Shown here: positions 49,067 through 56,956 of the stretch, one piece after another
Layout of the letters: each line of letters opens with the position of its first letter
Position numbering within the stretch: the first letter of the stretch is position 1
NCBI GenBank assembly: GCA_938743325.2
Contig: OW568894.1
Coordinates: forward strand, 372,001 to 436,000
Length of the DNA: 64,000 nt
DNA from: Pycnococcus provasolii
Lineage: Eukaryota > Chlorophyta > Pseudoscourfieldiophyceae > Pseudoscourfieldiales > Pycnococcaceae
Reading direction: 5' to 3'
The notes under the pieces: model-generated
Database searches by the model: none
What the model saw: only the letters and a program-made list of their open reading frames with translations
What the model was told of the DNA's origin: nothing
Made by a program: the position numbers and the translations under genes

Positions 49067-52000
49067 ATGTCCGCGGACGACGACGACGATGATGCCCTGG
49101 CGCAAAAAAAGGCAGCCACCTACATCGAAGCGCACTGGCGCGGGAGGCGCGTGCGCGCGGCGTTCAAGTCCGCAATGGTTCAGAAACGAAAACACCACGG
49201 TCTGGCCAGACGCGAATTTCTCATGTTCAACGCACAGAAATACTGGAAGAAATCCGGCTTGGCCATGCACACTATCGAGCACATCACCAACCTGGTACGA
49301 AAGAGGAGTTTCGACGCAAAGCAACGGAAGTTCGAGAATAAGCTTTCGAAGCAGCAGGATGGCTCCACAATTACGCACACCGTCGACGACGAGGAGGCGC
49401 TCATGGATCTCGACTACAGACACCAAGGTGACGCCGACGCGTACACCGCGGAGGCGCTGCTGACACGTCAAGCGCTTCGCAAAGACCCGGAGATATGCAA
49501 GGGCATACGAAAGTGGTGGGACACATTCGACGTCGAGGAGCCCAAGGACACGATGAGCATACACGACTACGCGCACATGCACTTCCTGCTGGACATCTCG
49601 ATGCACGAAATGGGATTCAATCTCCCCGACGATCAGCTGCTCGCGGATGTGCTCGAGGACTGGGCGGAGGACTGCATGGGCGCCCCGACAATGACGTACC
49701 ATGCGTTTGAGGAAGCCATCTTCGAGCTCACCGACCTTTGGACCTACACAACAGAACGGCGCGAGTACGTCAACTTTCTCAAAGACACTCTTGAAAAAGC
49801 TCTCCATATCACGGACAACAAACCCAAACTCGAAAAACGATTAGAAAGATTGGAGTCTAAGGCGGCGATGTTAATCAGAGGTAAAATTGGCGGTGCCATT
49901 GGCTCTGCAAAAAATCCCGCGACGGTGGCGAGCGGATCGACGCTGGACGTGTCGAGCACAGCGGCCGCGACAGTGGCGAGCGGATCGACGCTCAACGTGT
50001 CGAGCACAGCGGCCGCGACAGTGACGAGCGGATCGACGCTCGGCGTGACAGTGGCGACCGACGCGACGGTATCTGCGGGCGGCGACGTGTCAAGGACGAG
50101 CACGGGCAAGACGACCGTGACGTCGACCGGCTCCGACATCTCCGTGTCGGCGCCGAGCGCAGACGCGAAGGTGTCGATCACGTCCAGCGGCTCGACGACG
50201 GTGACGAGCGGCGACGACGTCGACGTTATCGCGGAGGACGCGGTGACAATCACGTCAGGCGAGGGCGGCATGCGTCTGCAGTCGACTGGCCAGCTGGCCG
50301 CGTCGTGTAACGGCGCGATGCAGCTGAGCAGCACGACCGGACCGATGTCCCTGAGCACGGGCGCGGGCGGCGCGTCGCTGGTGTCGCTCGGCGCAGTCCT
50401 CGTGGACGCTGACGGCTCTGGCACAGGCGGCCTCGAGGTCCGCGCCGGCGCATCGGGCGTGGACGTGGACGCGGCCAGCGCCGCGACGGTGACGAGCGAT
50501 GCGTCGGTGAGCATGACGAGCGCGGCATTTACGACGGTGGCGAGCGGATCGACGCTGGACGTGTCGAGCACAGCGGCCGCGACAGTGACGAGCGGATCGA
50601 CGCTCGGCGTGTCGAGCACAGCGGCCGCGACAGTGACGAGCGGATCGACGCTCGGCGTGACAGTGGCGACCGACGCGACGGTATCTGCGGGCGGCGACGT
50701 GTCAATGACGAGCACGGGCAAGACGACCGTGACGTCGACCGGCTCCGACATCTCCGTGTCGGCGCCGAGCGCAGACGCGAAGGTGTCGATCACGTCCAGC
50801 GGCTCGACGACGGTGACGAGCGGCGACGACGTCGACGTTATCGCGGAGGACGCGGTGACAATCACGTCAGGCGAGGGCGGCATGCGTCTGCAGTCGACTG
50901 GCCAGCTGGCCGCGTCGTGTAACGGCGCGATGCAGCTGAGCAGCACGACCGGACCGATGTCCCTGAGCACGGGCGCGGGCGGCGCGTCGCTAAGGCCAAC
51001 AGCTCAGGCCAACTCGGCTCTTGGCTCAGTCGGTGGCAACGGGTCGGGCCGACTCGGCTCAGGTCAATTCGGGGATCGCAATGGCTCGGGCCAACTCCAC
51101 ACGGTCTTATTGACATTACCGCAGTCAACACAACAGGGTCGGCACTTCTTGCGAGCCCCAGGCCAACTTCCTGCGGTGACAGAGCATGAGTATTCCGGGG
51201 CTTCACGATCGCCGCTGGCACATGAGAATACGCATACTTCGGTTTCTCATCCGCAGTCAACACAGCAGGGTCGACACTTCTTGCGAGCCCCAGGCCAACT
51301 TCCTGCGGTGACAGAGCATGAGTATTCCGGGGCTTCACGATCGCCGCTGGCACATGAGAATACGCATACTTCGGTTTCTCATCAACAAGACGACCGGCGT
51401 TGGAAGATCACATACTTGCCTAATTTTGGATACACTCGCCCCGGTCCATACTACCGTACGACCTTAGCATTCGATTCATCTAGTTCGCACACGCAGCCGT
51501 CACATATGAGAGGGCCCCGAGCGAATGGTCTTAAGAGGGTGCCTCGCGAGCTGAGCGACCGTGACGAAGACTACGGCGATCACCTGAAACCATCTGATGA
51601 TCCTCCTCGAAGAGTGGTTAGCGCTGCGATGACCCGGCCATCCGCCGTACCAAAGCTGCCTGAACTTTCCACGATACACGACGAGCAAGCTAATAAGACG
51701 TCACTCGAAAAGCCTACATCTGTATCGGCGCGCTTCAGCTTTGAGATTAAGCTTCCACCAGCGCGTGGTGCGATAAGCGCGCCACAGCAAAGCGCGCGGC
51801 AGCAAAGCGCGCGGCAGCATAGCGCGCGGCAGCATCTGGCAGCATCCGGCGGCTCCGGCTACAGCCTAGCTCAGCAGAGGATTCAAAGTGCACGAGGGAG
51901 AGAGGTGGCCATGCCGCCATCTTCTCGACACGTGGCGTTGCAGACGGTGAATGAGAGCAGCAAGGAGCCCAACTCGCATCTATTGCTATTCGAGGATCTG

Positions 52001-52132
52001 CCCCCCACATTGGCAAGGGCGCCACAGATCTCCGCTCGTCGCCGACCTCACGGCGCGAATCCTGTGAGAGGCATTCGTCGCCATAGCGCGAGGACACACG
52101 ACTTAACGCCGAGGGAGACGCGTGTACATTAA
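49067..52132 (+). CDS. IQ/EF-hand-like protein with beta-solenoid-type repeat insert
   Basis: 1021 residues from the ATG at 49067 (MSADDDDDD). An IQ-type helix lies at about 13-35 (AATYIEAHWRGRRVRAAFKS), and acidic, helical sequence to about 245 contains two degenerate EF-hand-like loops (VEEPKDTMSIHDYAHMHF; DWAEDCMGAPTMTYHAFEEA). Such IQ plus EF layouts are common in axonemal proteins. Residues about 284-641 then switch to a Ser/Thr/Gly/Ala/Val repeat (TVTSGSTLGVTVATDATVSA), with alternating strand-turn composition as in beta-solenoid adhesins or fibres. A doubled 44-residue unit (about 686-773) follows, then a basic Ser/Arg tail with QQSARQHSARQ. The frame is continuous throughout. A calmodulin-binding ciliary role is inference for the N-terminal part only. 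Confidence 0.7.
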   Translation: MSADDDDDDALAQKKAATYIEAHWRGRRVRAAFKSAMVQKRKHHGLARREFLMFNAQKYWKKSGLAMHTIEHITNLVRKRSFDAKQRKFENKLSKQQDGSTITHTVDDEEALMDLDYRHQGDADAYTAEALLTRQALRKDPEICKGIRKWWDTFDVEEPKDTMSIHDYAHMHFLLDISMHEMGFNLPDDQLLADVLEDWAEDCMGAPTMTYHAFEEAIFELTDLWTYTTERREYVNFLKDTLEKALHITDNKPKLEKRLERLESKAAMLIRGKIGGAIGSAKNPATVASGSTLDVSSTAAATVASGSTLNVSSTAAATVTSGSTLGVTVATDATVSAGGDVSRTSTGKTTVTSTGSDISVSAPSADAKVSITSSGSTTVTSGDDVDVIAEDAVTITSGEGGMRLQSTGQLAASCNGAMQLSSTTGPMSLSTGAGGASLVSLGAVLVDADGSGTGGLEVRAGASGVDVDAASAATVTSDASVSMTSAAFTTVASGSTLDVSSTAAATVTSGSTLGVSSTAAATVTSGSTLGVTVATDATVSAGGDVSMTSTGKTTVTSTGSDISVSAPSADAKVSITSSGSTTVTSGDDVDVIAEDAVTITSGEGGMRLQSTGQLAASCNGAMQLSSTTGPMSLSTGAGGASLRPTAQANSALGSVGGNGSGRLGSGQFGDRNGSGQLHTVLLTLPQSTQQGRHFLRAPGQLPAVTEHEYSGASRSPLAHENTHTSVSHPQSTQQGRHFLRAPGQLPAVTEHEYSGASRSPLAHENTHTSVSHQQDDRRWKITYLPNFGYTRPGPYYRTTLAFDSSSSHTQPSHMRGPRANGLKRVPRELSDRDEDYGDHLKPSDDPPRRVVSAAMTRPSAVPKLPELSTIHDEQANKTSLEKPTSVSARFSFEIKLPPARGAISAPQQSARQQSARQHSARQHLAASGGSGYSLAQQRIQSARGREVAMPPSSRHVALQTVNESSKEPNSHLLLFEDLPPTLARAPQISARRRPHGANPVRGIRRHSARTHDLTPRETRVH
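49921..50991 (+). repeat. 612-bp-offset direct repeat within the IQ/EF gene
   Basis: A 459-bp block at 49921-50379 recurs at 50533-50991 (offset 612 bp, 204 codons) with only a handful of differences. The 153 bp between, encoding VSLGAVLVDADGSGTGG and onward, is not repeated, so the array is two units with the second cut short. Shorter 54-bp subrepeats (GCGAGCGGATCGACGCT) occur at each block start. Confidence 0.88.
51122..51385 (+). repeat. 132-bp tandem duplication in the IQ/EF gene
   Basis: Two adjacent copies (51122-51253 and 51254-51385) encoding QSTQQGRHFLRAPGQLPAV and the rest of a 44-residue unit. They differ at about four bases, so the duplication is recent and in frame. Confidence 0.88.
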
Positions 52133-53014
52133 TGAAAATGTAAAATTCTAATGTTCGTGAAAACTGTGCGTGGAGGAGAGAAGCGAATGGCGCCATCATA
52201 AATTTCCTTCTTACCTAAGGTTAAGAACTAAGGACTAAGGCTTAAGGACTACAGTAAAGTGAGAGCTCGCCTTGAGGCCGCATTCCCAGAAGTCCCAGAC
52301 AGAGAATCAGGATCCCAACCCGTTCCTGGTCGACCACCTCTCATCTCAATAAATGACGTCTCCAAATGAGACCCTTGAATCTTCTGCTTGAATCTATCCC
52401 GCTGCACTATCCGGCCTGAAAAACTGTGAAAGCCCTCTCTGGCCTCTGCCTCCTCCTCCTCAGGCTGTCAGGCTGTCAGGGACTTTGTTTTGGATTGTCA
52501 CCTGAATCGTGGCCTAGCTAAACCTTTAGGGGGGAAACCAACCAGGGAAATGGTCGGCCTTGGGAGGATCGAAGAAACAGCCACGGAAGAAACAGCCACG
52601 GGGGATCCCTTGCCGGCCTGAGGTCCCACCCCCCCCCATGGCACCGGGAGGTCAAAAAGGTTGGTCAAAAGCCATCCGTATAATAGATCCGTTGACTTTT
52701 TCAATCTTTCTAGGGGTCACTAGTGGTATACCTTCAATTTCCACGCCCAGTGCAAAAGTCCCCCTAACCTTAGTTTTAATTAGTTTAGTAACCGGTTTGG
52801 CCTTAAAGGTTTTGCGGCCTTAAGTTGCGAATCTATGTATGGCGCCTTACCTTAAATAGTCTAAGTAAGTAAGTCTTGGTGGCCACTCACGCATATTCAT
52901 ATTCATATTCCTATTCATAGTATACGTGATCCTTCGTTATCCATCGTGATTAGGTTTAATAAGGCTCGTCATACCGCTCCGTTTGGTTTGGTTTGGTTAT
53001 ACTCCTAGTTCATC
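52133..53014. other. Intergenic region
   Basis: No gene is seen. Runs of CTAAGG/CTTAAGG at 52212-52250, a doubled GAAGAAACAGCCACGG at 52571-52601, a C-run near 52629 and ATTCATATTC repeats at 52896-52920 are visible. A TTTGGTTTGGTTTGG run lies just before the ATG at 53015. Confidence 0.5.
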
Positions 53015-55204
53015 ATGAGTATATCCAACCACCTGACGCGTTCGCAGTTCTTCCGCCAAGACCTCGCACACACCGTGTTTCTCATGGCGTCCAAAGGTCA
53101 GAAACCTGAGAAACTCATCGCGTACGACGTCGTCGACAAGGCGGGACGCGAACTCGACTTCAGAAGACTGTTCGAGCTTGTGTGTGAAGGACTCACAGGT
53201 GAATACTCAAACGAGTGCGTGAATGACGTGTACACCCGCGAGAAAGAACTCGGGCGTGTCGGGAACGGGCAGCAGCCGTCTCCACCAAGTCTTGCCGATA
53301 CTGGTGCTGATGCCGAGTCAACAGAATCGCCAGCCACGACAACAACAGGACCGTTGGCAAGTCGACACCGCAACTACATCCCCACGCCGCCGATCGTGTT
53401 GGGCACCATGTGGCTCCTGCCGCTGCTAGCCAAACTTTTACGTAAGCTCGGCGAACACGGGCAGGGCGACAAGATGGAGAAAGGCTACGCAATACTCTTG
53501 GATTTCATGGAGTGCGAGCTTCACTCCGTGAAGTACTACGCCCTCGAAGCAGTCATCGCTGTACTGGGCACTGACCCGCAGTTCGATCGCAAGGCGAAGC
53601 AACGGCTGAGGCAACTGGCCAAGGGCGTGCTCGAGGAGGCACGAGGAACAGCGAGGGGAGTGCAAGAGCGGCGCATGAGCCCGGGTTGGTTTGCTGTGTG
53701 CTGGGCTGCCTCCACCACACATCACAACGACGACAACGACGAAGGTGGCGGTTTGGAGGGATTCCAGAGGCAGTGCATCGACATGCTGAATGCGCAATTC
53801 GATGCCGCCTTGTCGAACGGAGATGTTAGCACCATAAACCTTGGCTTGCTGTACGCGATCGGTAGTATATGTCCGCCAGCGCTCATTGACAACGCGCAGA
53901 ATCTGCTGAGTGCCGCGATTACACGCGACATGAGTGGGTCAGCGTGGAAGGAGTCCGAGATACATGACCACATGCTTGCCATGCGGATGGCGAAAAATCT
54001 CAGCTCTATGATCCGCAAGTACCTCCCCGAGGCGGGGCACGAGCAGGCGCTTGACCGCCTGGCAGACGTGACCGCGCTCTACCTGAAAGCCGCGAGCCGC
54101 CGCGCAGTGTCGGGGACAAGTGACCAATGGATTAGCGTCAAGCTGTTGGCACTGGAAGCTCTCTCAAAATGCGCACAGAGCAAGTCCATGGCCGAACTCA
54201 TCTCGTTCCTCACCGAGGATGACCCCAGCACGGTGAGGCGCACCGTCCAGGCGCTGTCGAAGTGTGTGGGACTGAAGCCCACCGTCCACGAGATTGTCAA
54301 GGCGGGTGCACGCACCGCCGCGGAGTCGCTTGACCTGCTCGCTAACAGTCTGCGCTACCTCACGGAAAGCGACAACGCCGCGCGAGAGATGGTGGTGAAC
54401 AAGCTAGAGGACGAGATGTATCACGGTACAGAAGAGTTTCGACGCACGTCGCAGAGGTTGCTGACGGAGATGGGAGGCTCATCCGCGATGCGCAAGCTGC
54501 AGAACCGCACCGAGACGGTCGAGGTGTACCGAATTGCGATGAAAGAGGCTGAGGCGACGATGTCAGAACAGTTTCGCGCGACAATGGGCGACGCTGCGCG
54601 CGGGTTCAACATTGCGCTTGCGATGGACGTGGCAGTGTTCCTCGTCGGCGTGGCGCTCATCGTGGCAAGCGGCATCATTGCCATCCGCAACAATGACATG
54701 TCGTCGATGGCAGGGGTAGGTGTGACGGGCGGGACTGGTGTGCTAGCAACGCTGTACTCGCTGCTCGTGGCGAAGCCTCGGGAGAAGGTGCAGATGGCTG
54801 TGGATCATCAGATGTACCTGAAGGTGGTGTTCTTAGGCTACCTGCGGGAGTTGCACCAGCTGGATCAGAGCTTCACGCGCCGTATGATGGAAGACTCGGC
54901 GTTAGATCAGTCAGAGATGACAGGGTATACTGGCGCCATCCGCACAACGATGAAGGACGCACTCGACCACCTCGTGAAAAACATAGAGACTCACAAAAAG
55001 TACGCCGAAAGGACGCCTGGCCGGGCACGAGGAGGAGGAGGAGGAGGGGGGCGCGGCCGCATAGGCGCGATTCGCGAAGATGGCACGGTCGGCGACAGCA
55101 GCCCCAACGCCGTCACGCCTTTTACAATGGAGGAAGATTTAGAGGCGAGTCTCCAGTCTGCCGCAGACAACGTGCCCGCTGGGGCGGCGAGAGTTGGCTG
55201 GTGA
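53015..55204 (+). CDS. Helical-repeat protein with C-terminal two-TM domain
   Basis: 729 residues, single exon. Residues about 25-90 (DVVDKAGRELDFRRLFELVC) are followed by HEAT/ARM-like helical hairpins at about 125-520 (SVKYYALEAVIAVLGTDPQF; SVKLLALEALSKCAQSKSMA). A segment QFRATMGDAARGFNIALAMD then enters two close membrane helices (about 531-556 and 563-585) separated by RNNDMSSM. A helical region (QMYLKVVFLGYLRELHQLDQ) and a Gly/Arg tail complete the protein. The preceding amphipathic helix plus short two-helix hairpin resembles the two-TM domain associated with TRADD-N modules in cyanobacterial conflict proteins. That match is from memory of pattern, not a search. It could instead be a membrane-bound scaffold. 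Confidence 0.7.
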   Translation: MSISNHLTRSQFFRQDLAHTVFLMASKGQKPEKLIAYDVVDKAGRELDFRRLFELVCEGLTGEYSNECVNDVYTREKELGRVGNGQQPSPPSLADTGADAESTESPATTTTGPLASRHRNYIPTPPIVLGTMWLLPLLAKLLRKLGEHGQGDKMEKGYAILLDFMECELHSVKYYALEAVIAVLGTDPQFDRKAKQRLRQLAKGVLEEARGTARGVQERRMSPGWFAVCWAASTTHHNDDNDEGGGLEGFQRQCIDMLNAQFDAALSNGDVSTINLGLLYAIGSICPPALIDNAQNLLSAAITRDMSGSAWKESEIHDHMLAMRMAKNLSSMIRKYLPEAGHEQALDRLADVTALYLKAASRRAVSGTSDQWISVKLLALEALSKCAQSKSMAELISFLTEDDPSTVRRTVQALSKCVGLKPTVHEIVKAGARTAAESLDLLANSLRYLTESDNAAREMVVNKLEDEMYHGTEEFRRTSQRLLTEMGGSSAMRKLQNRTETVEVYRIAMKEAEATMSEQFRATMGDAARGFNIALAMDVAVFLVGVALIVASGIIAIRNNDMSSMAGVGVTGGTGVLATLYSLLVAKPREKVQMAVDHQMYLKVVFLGYLRELHQLDQSFTRRMMEDSALDQSEMTGYTGAIRTTMKDALDHLVKNIETHKKYAERTPGRARGGGGGGGRGRIGAIREDGTVGDSSPNAVTPFTMEEDLEASLQSAADNVPAGAARVGW

Positions 55205-55330
55205 TTTCGTGCGATGGATTCTTTCTTCGTGTGAAAACATCGAGTGTATGTAGGTATATGTCAGATGCATGAATAAATTATGTTAAAATATGCAAACTTT
55301 TCACTTTTCAAATTTATAACTAAAGTAGTG

Positions 55331-56080
55331 CTACGGTCCAGCAGGGGCGGCGTCTTCCGCTTCCGCGCTACTGGCTGGTGCCGCGGCTACGAGCCTGTCC
55401 AAGTCGACGAGCGCGTGCGGCCCCAGCTGATCCAGTGCGATGTTTTGCGCAATGTATTCCATCACCCCCTTCTTGCCCGAAGCGTCGCGCGTGTATCCGT
55501 CGCCGGCATACAGCTCACGGAGGTCGCACGTGTGCCACAGGAACGCGCGCACGTCGAAGAGTGTTCCCTCAGACTCCGCGAGCCTATCCGCCGTCGTGTA
55601 CCTCGGGTCGCTCGTGCCCGCGTTCTTCACTTCCGCGAGGTCGAACGGCGCACCCTTTACGATTTCCGCGAGAGGCGTGGATTTCAGCGCATCTCGTTGT
55701 CGCTCAAGGATATCCTTCAGCGCTGGATAGGTGGCGGCAATAACGTCAAGCGCCCCGTCCCAGTCGGCGAGCTTAAGCGCTTCGCCCGACGTGAACACTG
55801 CCAGACGGAACCGCGTCCCTTTTGCTCGCTCGCTTGCGACGAAAGAGGCTTCGTATCCGATAGCGTTGAGTACACCGTCTTCGTCTAAGCCGCCAAGCGT
55901 TTTCAGTCCGTCTTCCCCCATGAGAAACACGAGACGTCTATTAGGATCCGGCGTTAATGTTTCAAAGTCTGCTGCTGCGATCCCCCGGAGTACACGCCCG
56001 CATAGCGCGGAGGACTGCGAGGACACGCGAGTGGGATCTCCCGCAAGCAACGCGTCGGCGTAATCGGCCGGCGTCGTCAT
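55331..56080 (-). CDS. Unrecognised soluble protein
   Basis: 249 residues from the ATG at 56080 (MTTPADYADALLAG); the frame upstream is open but Phe-rich and non-conserved in style. Composition is that of a normal globular alpha/beta protein: RRLVFLMGEDGLKTLGGLDE, then FRLAVFTSGEALKLADWDGA, then helices LDVIAATYPALKDILERQRD and an Asp/Tyr-rich turn before VMEYIAQNIALDQLG. No signal peptide, membrane segment or recognised catalytic motif is seen. The C-terminal 20 residues are Ala/Glu/Pro-rich. It is convergent with the helical-repeat/TM gene, ending 126 bp from it. Confidence 0.7.
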   Translation of the reverse strand: MTTPADYADALLAGDPTRVSSQSSALCGRVLRGIAAADFETLTPDPNRRLVFLMGEDGLKTLGGLDEDGVLNAIGYEASFVASERAKGTRFRLAVFTSGEALKLADWDGALDVIAATYPALKDILERQRDALKSTPLAEIVKGAPFDLAEVKNAGTSDPRYTTADRLAESEGTLFDVRAFLWHTCDLRELYAGDGYTRDASGKKGVMEYIAQNIALDQLGPHALVDLDRLVAAAPASSAEAEDAAPAGP

Positions 56081-56956
56081 AAGAAAAAAATAAAAGCCAC
56101 AGTTGTCGCAAGCCCCGGAAATAAAACCCGCAAAACCGGCCGCAAAGTCAAACGAAAGCGGGACAGAAAAAAAAAAGGAAGCCCCACGCACTCACGCACT
56201 CATCAGGTGCCCCCCTCGCATTCTCGAACTTACAGTAAGAGAGGCCGTCGGAGGAAGTCGGAACTATCGTAGAACTACGTACTGTACGCGGCCTGCAGGA
56301 ACAATATTAATACTGTACCAGTCCGCAGAACGGGCCACAAGGACCGTCGGGCTCTGGCGTCACGCCAGTCGTGGCGTCTGGCGACTGGCCTCTGGCGACT
56401 GGCGAGTGGCTGTCAGGCGATCCCACCTCCAGTTGCCAGTGGTTTGTTTCGCGCAACAACGCGGGTATGTACCTTACCAGCCAGTGGTCCTGAGAACCTG
56501 TCCTGAGTGCCTCAGCATTTCACTATTTCAGCAAGGCCTCAGCTGTCAGCGCACAAAGAAACACCACAACACCTCACCCCAACCTGCTCGTCATTCGTCA
56601 ATCAATCCTGCAGTGCTCCTTTCCTCCCCTTTTCCCCTTTCCAGAAGCCAGAAAGAAGGTCGAAGGCTGAACGTCGAGATGCACCGCATATAAAAATCTA
56701 ATGTACCGGACGCCGCTTCGACGAGAAACACACATGCGACGACGCGATTTTGAAACAGTCGGCCGGTAAACTTTATGATAAGCTAGTACCACCTTAATTA
56801 ATTTGTGTGCGTACGATGGCCATATTTGATCATATCATATTCAAATATAAATGGGTGATTTTGATTAATTGATTCATCATTTCATATATATTCCTAATCC
56901 CAATTCCTTCAGTAGTTGTCAACTCGATCAAACATCTCCTCGAGCTCCTCGAGAGC
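56081..56956. other. Intergenic region
   Basis: No gene is seen. CTGGCGACTGGCGAGTGGC-type short repeats occur at 56360-56412, and the last 150 bases are AT-rich with ATATGATCATATCATATTC palindromic words near 56822-56845. Confidence 0.5.

Noticed and set aside
49921-50991. Integrated virus tail-fibre gene
   Set aside because: Composition is suggestive, but the frame is continuous with host-type sequence on both sides and no other viral gene is nearby.
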